From assembly GCF_018141425.1 (NCBI RefSeq), contig NZ_CP058561.1, forward strand, positions 4,216,001 to 4,280,000: a stretch of 64,000 nucleotides of DNA. The letters are read 5' to 3'. Under the pieces are notes generated by a model. That model was given only the letters and a program-made list of their open reading frames with translations, did no database searches and was not told the DNA's origin. This DNA comes from Vallitalea guaymasensis. Its GTDB lineage: Bacteria; Bacillota; Clostridia; Lachnospirales; Vallitaleaceae. Positions 10,471 to 20,377 of this stretch are shown piece by piece. Position numbers and translations under genes: made by a program. The first letter of the stretch is position 1; every line of letters starts with the position of its first letter.

Positions 10471-12219
10471 ATGAAAAGAATAAAAATCTATCATGCTTTG
10501 CGTGTCAAACTTGGTATAATAGCTATAGTTTTAATTGCACTTCCTGTGATAGCTATATCTATCACCTATTCAAGAACTGTCAAAGAAATCATAAAAAACA
10601 AATATACTGATACAGCTATACAATCTGTTTTTGAAACAGGAGATAAGATAGACTTTATCTTGCAAGATATTGAGGAATTCTCTACTGTCATAATATCCAA
10701 TACCAATCTACTTGAGATGCTCAAGAATGAATCGGAATATGGATATGACGATTTCAAGAATACTTTAAGAGGTTTTATTACTTCGAGAGATGATATTGAA
10801 GTCATTGACTTGGTTATGCAAGGTAGAAAATATTCTATTGGAGCTACCAAAATAACAAGTGCATATTCTATTCAAAAAGCACTTATGGATTCTTCTGGAC
10901 AACCAGTATGGCTACCTACCAAAAAAGAGAATATAGAAATACTATCAGGTATTTTTGATAAATATTATTTTACATTGGCTCGTAGAATCATTGATTTCAA
11001 TACACTGGACGATTATGGATATCTGATGATTAATATGGAAGAAGTCATTTTGGAACAAGCCTACAAGAGTTTGATAGATGATGAGAATGTAGAACTATTC
11101 ATATGTGATAAGAATGGAGTAATAATCAGTCATCCAGATAAAAGTAAAATAGGTACAACAATCAGGTATAAACGCTATGCTAATGAGGTTCTGACCAGTA
11201 AAGATAATAACAGTTATGTTCAGTACAAGGATAAAATAGATAAGGTAGCAATATATTCCACTATTGACAGTAATGGCTGGAAGATAATCAAAACCATTTC
11301 TACTGGTTATCTATATGAAGAGATCAATAACATACAAAAATATTTTCTGTTAGGAGGATTCTTGTATGGTATCGTTATAATTCTATTCATGATCTTTTTT
11401 TCTATAAGATATACGGAACCTATGATGAAAATGAAAAAAGTAATCAATAAAGTTGAACAAGGTGATTTGACAGTTAGGACAGAAGTTCATTCCAATGATG
11501 AAATAGGACAACTTGGGGATAGTCTTAATAATATGATTTCTGAGATGGAAGTACTTATCAACAAATTGGTCAAAGAAGAGCAAGCAAAAAAAGAAGTGGA
11601 GTTGGAAGCTCTTCATGCCCAGATTAATCCTCACTTTTTATACAATACTCTGAATACCATTAAGTGGATGGCGAAGATTCAAGGTAATAAAAGTGTCAGT
11701 AGAGCTATTACTGCCTTGATAAAATTATTAAGGATAAGTACTAATCTAGGCAGGGATATGATAACCCTTGAAGAAGAAATAGATTATGTTAAGAACTATA
11801 TTGTCATTCAGAAGTTAAGGTTCAACGAAGCGATTAATCTAAATTATAATATTGATAGTGATTGTTTGGGACTTACTGTACCAAAGTTGTTTTTGCAGCC
11901 AATAGTTGAAAACTCAATCATATATGGTATTGGTGATGAGAACAACGAATTGAATATTGAAATAAAAGCTTTTACCAGAGGAGAAGACTTGATTATTGAA
12001 ATAACAGATGATGGACCAGGTATTGAGGATGAAATATTAGAAAAAATATTTAAATCCCAAACAGATAGAAATAAATTCAGTAAAGTCGGGTTGAATAATG
12101 TTAATCAAAGGATTAAATTATATTGTGGCAGTGATTATGGTTTGCAGATTGAAACAAAAGTAGGAGCAGGAACATTGGTTAGGGTTAGACTTAATGTAAA
12201 GGATGTAAAATATTCTTAA
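10471..12219 (+). CDS. YesM-type sensor histidine kinase
   Basis: This 582-aa membrane kinase senses an extracellular signal and phosphorylates the regulator encoded next to it. It has a first membrane segment at about residues 14-34, an extracytoplasmic sensing region with a Cache-like pattern, a second membrane segment at about 290-312, a HAMP linker, and a His_kinase module with H388 in AQINPHFLYNTLNT. The ATPase domain includes LFLQPIVENSIIYG and DDGPGIEDEIL. The start follows GGAGAGATATAA, 20 bases after the upstream binding-protein gene. Kinases of this class act with AraC-type YesN regulators on carbohydrate genes. Confidence 0.92.
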   Translation: MKRIKIYHALRVKLGIIAIVLIALPVIAISITYSRTVKEIIKNKYTDTAIQSVFETGDKIDFILQDIEEFSTVIISNTNLLEMLKNESEYGYDDFKNTLRGFITSRDDIEVIDLVMQGRKYSIGATKITSAYSIQKALMDSSGQPVWLPTKKENIEILSGIFDKYYFTLARRIIDFNTLDDYGYLMINMEEVILEQAYKSLIDDENVELFICDKNGVIISHPDKSKIGTTIRYKRYANEVLTSKDNNSYVQYKDKIDKVAIYSTIDSNGWKIIKTISTGYLYEEINNIQKYFLLGGFLYGIVIILFMIFFSIRYTEPMMKMKKVINKVEQGDLTVRTEVHSNDEIGQLGDSLNNMISEMEVLINKLVKEEQAKKEVELEALHAQINPHFLYNTLNTIKWMAKIQGNKSVSRAITALIKLLRISTNLGRDMITLEEEIDYVKNYIVIQKLRFNEAINLNYNIDSDCLGLTVPKLFLQPIVENSIIYGIGDENNELNIEIKAFTRGEDLIIEITDDGPGIEDEILEKIFKSQTDRNKFSKVGLNNVNQRIKLYCGSDYGLQIETKVGAGTLVRVRLNVKDVKYS

Positions 12220-12252
12220 GGAAATATTGTAGATTAAGCGGGGTGTTTGATT

Positions 12253-13851
12253 ATGTATAAAGTACTTATTATTGATGATGAAGTACTGGTAAGAGTCGGA
12301 TTGAAAACAACAATAAATTGGGAAGACATTGGTTTTACAGTTGTGGCTGAGGCTTCTAATGGAGAGCAGGGTTATGAACAGTATAAGAAGCATATGCCAG
12401 ATGTTATTATTACTGATATAAGAATGCCGAAAAAAGATGGACTTTGGTTAGTGGAGGATGTAAGAAAAGAAAATGCAGATGTGAAGATATTAGTTCTAAC
12501 ATGTTACGATGAATTCTCCTATGCTAGAAAAGCCCTAAAAGTAGGTGCTGATGACTATATACTCAAATCAGAAGTTGAAGATGAAGAGCTTATAAGCATC
12601 ATGAATAAAATCAAGAGTAAAATAGAAGTACAGAATAAGAAAAAGGATAAACATGACCAAGTAAAGAAGAATACAAGTGATATGAAAAGGGCTCTTTTCA
12701 ATGATATGATTAAACTTGATTTTTCAATGGATAATAAACTTACCCAACGATGTAAAAATCTAGAGTTTCCATATAATGATACTAGATTCTCATTTGTGAA
12801 TATAGTGATAGAGAAACATCAAGGTGAAAATCAAGAAGACAAAGAAAGGTTCAGACAAATCAAACAAGCAGTAATTAATATTCTTCATGAACAATTGAAT
12901 GAAAAAAATATTGAATTCCTTTTTATAAGCTATAAAAAGAAATATAATTATCTTTTGTCTTCACCGAAATTAAGTATATCAGAATTGAAACGTATATTTT
13001 TATCTGTGAGTAATGCAGCTAAACAGTACTTTGATATTTCAGTTAATATTATATATACCAATCCAATAAAAGAAAGTATTGAACTTGGAAGCTCCTATAA
13101 GGAATTCATTAAAAAAACCCAGATTTCCTTTTATAGGGATGAACATATACTTTCTATTGTAAATACCAACAATATAGAATTCAATGACGTCAACGTTTTT
13201 GATCTAAGAAAATCTTATAATAAACAGGTTATTGAACTCATAGGTCAAGAGAGTATAGAAAAAACCAGCAGATTGATTGGTGATTTAAGTATTTATTTTA
13301 GAGATAATGATATCAATCCTAAGATAGCGAAAATATTCTACTCCAATTTAATAGGAGATATTTTTAATTCTTATGGTCAATTATACGAAGATAATACAAA
13401 TATTAGTAATCTTGAATACTATCATTATCAAATAATCAATGCAGAGATTCAAAAGGAAGTTATACAATTATTAGAGGATTTCATAGATGAAGTAGTGGGT
13501 GTACTTAAAAATTTGACTCATGACCATTCCAAGTTACTGGTTAATAGAGCAATCAACTATATAGAAAACAATTATCAGCAAAAGATTTCTCTAGAAGATG
13601 TAGCTAACAACCTTAATTTATCCAAACACTATTTATGTAATATATTCAAGAAAGAAGTAGGCAAAACCATGTCTCTATATATTAATAACCTTAGAATAGA
13701 ACAAGCCAAGAAAATGCTATTGAAACCAGATAACAAGATAAAAGAGATATTTGAAAAAGTAGGTTTCTCTAATCAGCAATATTTTAGTAAGGTATTCAAA
13801 AAAATAACTGGTATGACCGTAATGGAATATAGGGATAGTAAAAATATATAA
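12253..13851 (+). CDS. YesN-type response regulator with AraC HTH
   Basis: This is a 532-aa DNA-binding regulator. The N-terminal receiver domain has the acidic pocket (IIDDE) and phosphoacceptor Asp55 in ITDIRMP. A long middle region of no clear family follows, then a C-terminal AraC-type double helix-turn-helix (KISLEDVANNLNLSKHYLCNIFKKEVG, split by a second HTH ending EYRDSK). The ATG at 12253 is preferred because GGGGTG lies seven bases upstream; an in-frame TTG two codons earlier is possible. It follows the kinase by 33 bases and probably activates the sugar-transport and catabolic genes that start 250 bases downstream. Confidence 0.92.
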   Translation: MYKVLIIDDEVLVRVGLKTTINWEDIGFTVVAEASNGEQGYEQYKKHMPDVIITDIRMPKKDGLWLVEDVRKENADVKILVLTCYDEFSYARKALKVGADDYILKSEVEDEELISIMNKIKSKIEVQNKKKDKHDQVKKNTSDMKRALFNDMIKLDFSMDNKLTQRCKNLEFPYNDTRFSFVNIVIEKHQGENQEDKERFRQIKQAVINILHEQLNEKNIEFLFISYKKKYNYLLSSPKLSISELKRIFLSVSNAAKQYFDISVNIIYTNPIKESIELGSSYKEFIKKTQISFYRDEHILSIVNTNNIEFNDVNVFDLRKSYNKQVIELIGQESIEKTSRLIGDLSIYFRDNDINPKIAKIFYSNLIGDIFNSYGQLYEDNTNISNLEYYHYQIINAEIQKEVIQLLEDFIDEVVGVLKNLTHDHSKLLVNRAINYIENNYQQKISLEDVANNLNLSKHYLCNIFKKEVGKTMSLYINNLRIEQAKKMLLKPDNKIKEIFEKVGFSNQQYFSKVFKKITGMTVMEYRDSKNI

Positions 13852-13861
13852 ATATTTATTA

Positions 13862-13891
13862 AGTCTTCTCATTGGAGGGGGCTATTTTTTT
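13862..13891 (+). terminator. Terminator after the regulator gene
   Basis: A short hairpin with several G-U pairs (AGTCTTCTC pairing with GAGGGGGCT, loop ATTG) is followed by seven T. It separates the sensing genes from the transporter operon, so the latter probably has its own promoter in 13900-14100. Confidence 0.6.
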
Positions 13892-14103
13892 GCATTTTTT
13901 TATGTAGTGATTAATATAGTATAAAAAAATATTAACTAAGTATAAAAGATTGCATTCAAAAATGTAACTATTATATTTGAGTAAAATTGTATAAAACAAT
14001 AATAAAATAGACCATTTATTTGGTGGTAATTTTGATATATCATTGTATTCACAAAGCGAAGATGTTAAATTGCACAAAACCATTGGAAGGAGATGAAAAG
14101 GCT

Positions 14104-15597
14104 ATGAATCAAGATATCAAATTAAGAGTTTCCAATATTGAGAAATCATTTCCAGGTGTCAAGGCATTGGATAAAATTAATTTTACCGTAAAAAAAGGTA
14201 CAGTCCATGTTATTTGTGGTGAAAATGGTGCTGGTAAATCAACTCTTATGAAAGTCATAAATGGAATTTATAAACCAGATTCGGGACAAGTATTGATTGA
14301 TGAAAAAGCTGTTGATATAAAGAATCCAATTCAAGCTAGAAGTCTTGGTATATCCATGATATTTCAAGAACTGAATTATATACCTGAAATGACAATAGAA
14401 GAAAGCTTATTTGTTGGTAATTGGCCTAAGGATAAATTAGGAAAGGTTGACTGGGGTGAAATAAGAAAAAGAACTATTGATTTATTGAGAAAAGAGAATC
14501 TTTCTTACTCTCCTCAAACAAGATTAAAAGACCTGACAGTATCAGATGTTCAGATGTTAGAGATACTAAAAGCTATTTCCTATAATTCAGATATCATTAT
14601 CATGGACGAACCGACTTCCGCAATAACACAAAAAGAAGTTGAAGTATTGTTCAGCAAGATAAATGAATTAAGAGATCGTGGCGCTTGTATAATATATATT
14701 TCTCACAAGATGGATGAAATATTTAGAATAGCAGATGAAATAACAGTATTCAGAGATGGAGCAGTAGTAGATTCAAGATCAAAAGATGATTATGATATGG
14801 AAACGGTAATAGCTCAGATGGTTGGTAGAAAGTTAACCAATGACTATCCAAAAGAAAAAATAGTATTAGGAGAAAATGTCCTTGAGGTTAAGAATTTGAC
14901 TTCTACTAGAAACTTTAGTGATATAAGCTTTAATGTACGTGAAGGAGAAATTGTAGGTTTTGCAGGACTTATGGGTGCCGGCAGGTCAGAAGTCATGAGA
15001 GCACTTTTTGGTTTGGATAGCTATGAATCAGGTGAAATTCTCATAAAAAACAAAAAAGTAGATATTAAAAGTGTTAAAAACAGTATTGACAAAAAAATGG
15101 TTATGCTGTCTGAGGATAGAAGAAGATTCGGTATTATACCCGTTAGAAGTGTGAAAGAAAATACTTCTCTTGCAAGTCTTAAGAAATTCATCAACAAAGG
15201 TAGATTACATAAGAAGGTAGAGAATAAAACTGTGCAAGAATATTGTAAAAACATGAATGTTAAAACTCCTACTTATGAAACGACTATAGAATCATTGAGC
15301 GGTGGTAATCAACAAAAAGTTGTATTGGCTAAATGGATGGTAACAGATCCAGATATCCTAATTTTAGATGAACCAACCAGAGGAATTGATGTTGGTGCAA
15401 AATATGAAATCTATAAATTAATGACAAAATTGGCACAAGAGAAAAAGGCTCTAATAATGGTTTCGTCAGAGCTTCCTGAACTCATTGGTATGTGTGACAG
15501 AATCTATGTCATGGCAAAAGGAGAGATAACTGGAGAGCTAACTAGAGAACAGTTCACCCAAGAAAACATAATGAAGTTAGCTACAAAAACCAAATAG
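14104..15597 (+). CDS. Sugar ABC transporter ATPase, RbsA/MglA/XylG type
   Basis: This 497-aa double ATPase energises sugar import at the cytoplasmic face of the membrane. The first half has Walker A GENGAGKST, Walker B IIIMDEPTSA and a degenerate signature. The second half has a degenerate Walker A (GLMGAGRSEV), signature LSGGNQQKVVLAKW and Walker B ILILDEPTRG. This duplicated organisation is typical of the ribose/galactose/xylose class. The start at 14104 is chosen for the GGAAGGAGATG site 8-14 bases upstream; in-frame codons before it lack a ribosome site. It is the first gene of an operon with permease, binding protein, dehydrogenase and kinase. The substrate is inferred from the catabolic genes to be a pentose or pentitol. 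Confidence 0.93.
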   Translation: MNQDIKLRVSNIEKSFPGVKALDKINFTVKKGTVHVICGENGAGKSTLMKVINGIYKPDSGQVLIDEKAVDIKNPIQARSLGISMIFQELNYIPEMTIEESLFVGNWPKDKLGKVDWGEIRKRTIDLLRKENLSYSPQTRLKDLTVSDVQMLEILKAISYNSDIIIMDEPTSAITQKEVEVLFSKINELRDRGACIIYISHKMDEIFRIADEITVFRDGAVVDSRSKDDYDMETVIAQMVGRKLTNDYPKEKIVLGENVLEVKNLTSTRNFSDISFNVREGEIVGFAGLMGAGRSEVMRALFGLDSYESGEILIKNKKVDIKSVKNSIDKKMVMLSEDRRRFGIIPVRSVKENTSLASLKKFINKGRLHKKVENKTVQEYCKNMNVKTPTYETTIESLSGGNQQKVVLAKWMVTDPDILILDEPTRGIDVGAKYEIYKLMTKLAQEKKALIMVSSELPELIGMCDRIYVMAKGEITGELTREQFTQENIMKLATKTK

Positions 15598-15615
15598 TAA
15601 ATGGAGGAGAACAAA

Positions 15616-16593
15616 ATGAAAACAAATAACACATGGTCATCTATTAAAAGCAAGTACAGTATATTTTTAGTACTCATAGTTCTATTCATAATATGCTGTA
15701 TAGCAAATAAGAATTTTGCAACGATAGATAACCTGACTAATATATCAAGACAAATTTCCGTTGCAACCATATTAGGTTTTGGACAAACCATATTGATCAT
15801 ATCTGGTATGTTGGATTTATCATCCGCTTCGGTACTTGCTCTAGCTGGAGTATTTTCAGTTTCAGCTTATACATCAACAGGAAGTTTATTGATAGCTTTC
15901 ATAGTTGCTATAGTAGCAGGAGTTTTTTGTAACATGATTAACGGAGTAATGATTACCAAGTTCAAAGCACCACCTTTTATCGCAACTCTTGCAATGATGA
16001 CAATGGCTCGTGGTGCAGCGCTTCTATATACTAACGGGCAAAACATATATCAAATAGGAGATTATGTGAAATTTGGTCAAGGTTCAATTATGGGAATACC
16101 TACACCACTGATCTTCTTGGTAATTATTCTGATACTTACTTGGTATCTGTTGAACCATACAGTGTTTGGACGTTCTACCTATGCAATTGGTGGTAATGAA
16201 GAAGCTGCTAATGCTTCAGGTATCAATGTAAACAAGATCAAGATGAAAGCTTTTATCATTAATGGTATTTTCGTAGGTATTGCTGGTGTATTATTCATGT
16301 CTCGTGTAAACGGTGGTATGCCTAATGGTGCTGTAGGTTATGAATTCAAAGCTCTTACAGCGGCAGTAATTGGTGGAACAAGTTTTACAGGTGGTATTGG
16401 AACAGCAACAGGTACTTTAGCAGGTGCATTCATAGTTGGTTTCTTGGATAACATCATGGTATTGACAGGAGTCAACTCTTATCTGCAACAAATAGTACGT
16501 GGTGCAATTATAGCTCTTGCAGTTATCTATGATATATGGGCTAAAACAAAAAGAACTAAAAGTAAGCTTGGCAGTATTGAAGAGAAAAAATAA
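15616..16593 (+). CDS. Sugar ABC transporter permease, RbsC type
   Basis: This 325-aa integral membrane protein forms the transport channel with the preceding ATPase. Hydrophobic segments run through most of its length. The conserved BPD_transp_2 region is visible (FGRSTYAIGGNEEAANASGINV and GGTSFTGGIGTATGTLAGA, in part). The start at 15616 is set by the ATGGAGGAG site directly upstream; an ATG five codons earlier lies inside that site. The usual partner stoichiometry is two permeases from a single gene. It lies 18 bases after the ATPase gene and is followed by an intercistronic hairpin before the binding-protein gene. Confidence 0.93.
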   Translation: MKTNNTWSSIKSKYSIFLVLIVLFIICCIANKNFATIDNLTNISRQISVATILGFGQTILIISGMLDLSSASVLALAGVFSVSAYTSTGSLLIAFIVAIVAGVFCNMINGVMITKFKAPPFIATLAMMTMARGAALLYTNGQNIYQIGDYVKFGQGSIMGIPTPLIFLVIILILTWYLLNHTVFGRSTYAIGGNEEAANASGINVNKIKMKAFIINGIFVGIAGVLFMSRVNGGMPNGAVGYEFKALTAAVIGGTSFTGGIGTATGTLAGAFIVGFLDNIMVLTGVNSYLQQIVRGAIIALAVIYDIWAKTKRTKSKLGSIEEKK

Positions 16594-16603
16594 ATTGAAT
16601 CTT

Positions 16604-16645
16604 ATATGAGTATTGTTCTCAGGAACAATAAAAATGGACTCATAT
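16604..16645 (+). other. Intercistronic hairpin between permease and binding protein
   Basis: Outer arms ATATGAGT and ACTCATAT enclose an inner hairpin ATTGTTC-TCAG-GAACAAT. There is no T-run, so this is more likely an mRNA-stability element that allows differential expression of the downstream binding-protein gene than a terminator. Such hairpins are common before binding-protein genes. Confidence 0.5.
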
Positions 16646-16699
16646 TTAGATAAAAGAATAGTCTATTAACCTATTCATAAAATTTAAGGAGGAAATGAA

Positions 16700-17710
16700 A
16701 TGAAAAAGATTTTGGTAGTCACTTTAATTTTGACAATGGTTACTTTAATGTTTGCAGGTTGCCAGTCTTCTGACAAAGAAACAAAAACAGGGGACAATAC
16801 TGGGGTGTCAAATGAAAAAACAAATGATGAAGAAAAGCCTTTTAGAGTTGCATACATAGCAAGAGCTCAAGCGGATTCTTTTGCCGCATGGCTTGCAAAT
16901 GCAGTTATGGAAGAAGCTGATAAATATGACAATATCAAAGTGGATGTATTTGATGGACAAGCTTCTGATGATACTGAAAACTCATTGATTGAAAATGCTA
17001 TAACCAATAAGTATGATGCAGTTATCATTCAGCCAAACAATGGTGAAGCTCAAAGACCTTACGCTGAAAAAGCTGTAAAAGCAGGTATTATAACAATTAC
17101 TACCAATGCACGTATTGATGGAATTGAAGGGGCATCCTCAGTAGATGCTGACCCATACTTACAAGCGGCAGTAAATGCACAAGCTGCAATAGATCAAATT
17201 CCAGAAAACGCTAATGTAGTAGTATTAAAAGGACCTCCAGGAAACTTCCATGCAGATAAGAGATATGAAAGCTGGCAGAAAGAGTTTTTTGAAAAACGTC
17301 CAGATGTAAAAGTAGTTGGTGAAGAAATAGCTAACTGGAATAAAGATGAAGCTATGAATTATATGGAAACTTGGGTTCAAGCTAATGACAAGATTGACGC
17401 AATAATCGCAATGAATGATAACATGGCTGCTGGAGCAATAGAAGTAATAAAAGATAATCCAAAATACAAAGACATCTTAGCATATGGTGTTGATGGAACT
17501 GCTGAAGCAGCATTATTAATAAAAGATGGACTTATGACTTCAACATGTCTTCAAAGTGCTTATGATTTAGCAGAATCTCTACTTGATACTGCAAATAAAT
17601 TATTGACTGGTGAAGAAAAACAAATTGATATTGATATCGATTGTCCATTAATCAATAGTGAAAATGTTGATGATACAATCGAAATGCACAAAAAAGCAGG
17701 AGCATTATAA
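16700..17710 (+). CDS. Sugar-binding lipoprotein of ABC importer, RbsB type
   Basis: This 336-aa extracellular lipoprotein captures sugar and delivers it to the RbsA/RbsC-type transporter encoded upstream. The signal peptide ends in MFAGC, with Cys20 lipidated. The mature protein is a Peripla_BP_4 fold (FRVAYIARAQADSFAAWL near the start, DAIIAMNDNMAAGAIEV in the second lobe, YGVDGTAEAALLI). It has an AAGGAGG ribosome site seven bases upstream. This is the pentose/hexose-type binding family, clearly different from the family 1 protein encoded at 8957-10450. Confidence 0.93.
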   Translation: MKKILVVTLILTMVTLMFAGCQSSDKETKTGDNTGVSNEKTNDEEKPFRVAYIARAQADSFAAWLANAVMEEADKYDNIKVDVFDGQASDDTENSLIENAITNKYDAVIIQPNNGEAQRPYAEKAVKAGIITITTNARIDGIEGASSVDADPYLQAAVNAQAAIDQIPENANVVVLKGPPGNFHADKRYESWQKEFFEKRPDVKVVGEEIANWNKDEAMNYMETWVQANDKIDAIIAMNDNMAAGAIEVIKDNPKYKDILAYGVDGTAEAALLIKDGLMTSTCLQSAYDLAESLLDTANKLLTGEEKQIDIDIDCPLINSENVDDTIEMHKKAGAL

Positions 17711-17731
17711 AAAGTATTCATAAGTAGATTG

Positions 17732-17761
17732 ATTGGTACGTGACTTGGTGCACGTACCAAT
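17732..17761 (+). other. Intercistronic hairpin before the dehydrogenase gene
   Basis: A perfect 11-bp stem (ATTGGTACGTG with CACGTACCAAT) and an eight-base loop lie between the binding-protein and dehydrogenase genes. No T-run follows. It may be an mRNA processing or stability site that keeps binding-protein message abundant, or a weak attenuator. Confidence 0.5.
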
Positions 17762-17785
17762 TTCAAAATAAGGAGGTTAATTATA

Positions 17786-18826
17786 ATGAAAAACAGAGCA
17801 GTATATATGCAAGGAACAAACAATATGGTATTCAAGGATGTAGCTGTACCTGAATTATTACCAAAAGATGTTTTGATCAAGATAGACACAGTAGGTATTT
17901 GCGGTTCAGATGTACATTATTATCAACATGGTAAAATAGGTGACTTTGTTGTCAATGGAGATTTTATTCTAGGACATGAATGTGCTGGAGAAGTAGTACA
18001 AGTAGGAAGTGAAGTAGAAAATCTAGTGGTAGGTGATAGAGTTTGTCTTGAACCTGGCAAGACTTGTGGCAAATGTGAATTCTGTAAAGAAGGAAAATAT
18101 AATCTATGCCCTGATGTAGAGTTTTTTGCAACACCTCCATATCATGGAGTTCTTCAGAATTATGTTAAACATCCAGAGGATATGTGTTTTAAACTACCTG
18201 ATAATGTAAGCAATATGGAAGGTGCTTTAGTTGAACCACTAGCTGTTGGATTGCATGCAGCAAGTATTGGCGATGTAAAACTTGGAGACACAGTTGTTAT
18301 CTTTGGAACAGGTTGTATTGGTCTTGTAACCCTTTTATCATGTAAAGCAAGAGGAGCTTCCAATATCATAGTTGTAGATGTATTAGAAAATAGATTGAAA
18401 ATGGCTGAAAAACTTGGTGCAACTTCAGTTATTAATGCAAAAGAAACTGATGTAATTAAGCAAGTAGAATCATTGACTGATGGAAAAGGGGCTAATGTTG
18501 TAATAGATACAGCAGGAGCTGAAATCACTGTGAAACAAACTGTAGATGTAGTAAAACGTGGCGGTATCATTGTTCTAGTAGGTATGACTCCTAATGATGA
18601 AGTAAGTTTTAACTTCATGAAACTAATGGGTAAAGAAGGAGAAGTCAGAACTATCTTCCGCTATAGAAATCTATATCCTGTAGCAATTAACGCAATTGCT
18701 AGCGGGTCAATTAACGTTAAGCAAATAGTAAGTCATGAATATGATTTTGAACATACAAAAGAAGCTTTTGACTTTGTTGTAAATAACGCCAGTGAGGTTG
18801 TAAAAGCTGTAATCAAAATAGATTAA
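17786..18826 (+). CDS. Zinc-dependent polyol dehydrogenase, sorbitol/xylitol type
   Basis: This 346-aa cytoplasmic medium-chain dehydrogenase probably oxidises a pentitol or hexitol to its ketose with NAD. Catalytic zinc ligands are Cys39 (GICGSD) and His64-Glu65 (GHECAGEV). The structural zinc site has Cys94, Cys97, Cys100 and Cys108. The Rossmann nucleotide fold shows VIFGTGCIGLVTL and ends in VDVLENR, whose acidic residue favours NAD over NADP. It lies between a sugar importer and a xylulokinase, so oxidation of xylitol or D-arabitol to D-xylulose is the natural reading, with sorbitol as alternative. It has an AAGGAGG ribosome site. Confidence 0.88.
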   Translation: MKNRAVYMQGTNNMVFKDVAVPELLPKDVLIKIDTVGICGSDVHYYQHGKIGDFVVNGDFILGHECAGEVVQVGSEVENLVVGDRVCLEPGKTCGKCEFCKEGKYNLCPDVEFFATPPYHGVLQNYVKHPEDMCFKLPDNVSNMEGALVEPLAVGLHAASIGDVKLGDTVVIFGTGCIGLVTLLSCKARGASNIIVVDVLENRLKMAEKLGATSVINAKETDVIKQVESLTDGKGANVVIDTAGAEITVKQTVDVVKRGGIIVLVGMTPNDEVSFNFMKLMGKEGEVRTIFRYRNLYPVAINAIASGSINVKQIVSHEYDFEHTKEAFDFVVNNASEVVKAVIKID

Positions 18827-18851
18827 TCCAACAGGAGAAAGAAGGGTAGAA

Positions 18852-20327
18852 ATGTATTTTATAGGTATTGATATAGGAACTACATCTGTTAAAATAATTG
18901 CAGCAGATGAAAATGGAAATGTAATAAAAACTATAAGCAGAGAATATCCTATCTATTTTCCTAAACCATTATGGTCAGAGCAGAATCCAGAGGACTGGTG
19001 GGAACAATCAAAACATGGATTAATAGATTTGTTGGATGGATTAGATAAAAACAAGGTAAAGGCCATTAGCTTCAGTGGACAGATGCATGGATTAGTCACA
19101 CTTGATGAGAATGATGAAGTAATCAGACCTGCAATACTATGGAATGATCAAAGAACCGATGAAGAATGCCAGTATCTTAATAAGGAAATAGGGCAAACCA
19201 TAATATCCAAGTGGACAGGTAACCTAGCACTTACTGGATTTACAGCTCCTAAACTCCTATGGCTAAGAAAAAATGAACCAGAGAACTTCAATAAAATAAA
19301 AAAGATAATGCTGCCAAAAGATTACTTAGCATACAAGATGTCAGGTGTCTTTGCAACAGATATGTCAGATGGCTCAGGAACTCTCTACATGGACGTCAAA
19401 AACAGAAAATGGTCAAAAGACATGCTTGAACTCCTAGAAATATCTGAAACTCAATTACCAAAACTATATGAATCTTACGAGTCAATAGGTAATATAAATG
19501 CTGAACTAGCAAATGAACTAGGGCTAAACCAAGATGTTAAAATTGTAATTGGCGGTGGAGACCAAGCTGTTGCTGCTGTGGGAGGAGGCGTTGTAGAATC
19601 AGGCTCATGTTCTCTATCCCTTGGAACATCCGGCGTAGTATTTACATCAAATGAAAAATTCTTTGTAGATGAAAACAACAGTCTTCATTCCTTCTGTCAT
19701 GCTAATGGTAAATATCATCTCATGGGTGTAACCTTAGCAGCAGCATCATCCTTAAAATGGTGGGTCGAAGAAATAAACAAGACCAATGATTTTGATAAAC
19801 TACTAGATGAAGCACAAGAAGCTAAGATTGATGACAGCTTATTCTACTTACCATATCTCATGGGAGAGAGAACACCACATAATGACCCTAATTGCAGAGG
19901 TTTATTTATAGGAATGAATATGACCCATGAAAGAAAACACATGACAAAAGCCGTATTAGAAGGAGTAGCCTTTTCATTACGTGATACATTTGAAATTATG
20001 AAGGAAATGGGTATTGAAATAAATGCTATCAGCATAAATGGTGGTGGAGCCAAAAGCAGACTCTGGTGTCAAATAATAGCTGATGTACTAGATGTCAAGG
20101 TAAATAAACTTAATACTAATGAAGGTCCAGCATATGGAGCCTCCATATTAGCATCAGTGGGTTATGGACTATTTGAATCCGTGGAACAAGCCTGTAAAAA
20201 ATTCATTAAAATAACCAATACCATAGAACCCAACAAAGATGATGTAAAACTATACAACAAGAAATACAATAAATTCAAAAAAATATATCCTGCAACAAAA
20301 GAACTATTCAAAGAATTGATTAAATAG
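18852..20327 (+). CDS. xylB: Xylulokinase
   Basis: This 491-aa FGGY-family kinase phosphorylates D-xylulose to xylulose 5-phosphate for the pentose phosphate pathway. The N-terminal phosphate-binding motif is GIDIGTTSVK. Substrate-region motifs are SFSGQMHGLV and ILWNDQRTDEEC, the catalytic aspartate lies in GGGDQAVAAVG, and the C-terminal ATP motif is INGGGAKSRLWCQI. Length and motifs fit xylB rather than glycerol kinase or ribulokinase. It lies 25 bases after the dehydrogenase gene, is the last gene of the operon, and is followed by a terminator. Confidence 0.93.
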   Translation: MYFIGIDIGTTSVKIIAADENGNVIKTISREYPIYFPKPLWSEQNPEDWWEQSKHGLIDLLDGLDKNKVKAISFSGQMHGLVTLDENDEVIRPAILWNDQRTDEECQYLNKEIGQTIISKWTGNLALTGFTAPKLLWLRKNEPENFNKIKKIMLPKDYLAYKMSGVFATDMSDGSGTLYMDVKNRKWSKDMLELLEISETQLPKLYESYESIGNINAELANELGLNQDVKIVIGGGDQAVAAVGGGVVESGSCSLSLGTSGVVFTSNEKFFVDENNSLHSFCHANGKYHLMGVTLAAASSLKWWVEEINKTNDFDKLLDEAQEAKIDDSLFYLPYLMGERTPHNDPNCRGLFIGMNMTHERKHMTKAVLEGVAFSLRDTFEIMKEMGIEINAISINGGGAKSRLWCQIIADVLDVKVNKLNTNEGPAYGASILASVGYGLFESVEQACKKFIKITNTIEPNKDDVKLYNKKYNKFKKIYPATKELFKELIK

Positions 20328-20377
20328 GTTCATTGTTTATTCCAGTAAATTAATAGTACTAAGACCAAGTTACGATT

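Noticed and set aside
18160-18618. 152-codon minus-strand frame inside the polyol dehydrogenase gene
   Set aside because: It is the antisense shadow of a well-supported gene; its low-complexity Thr/Ser/Pro composition is typical of reverse-frame translation.
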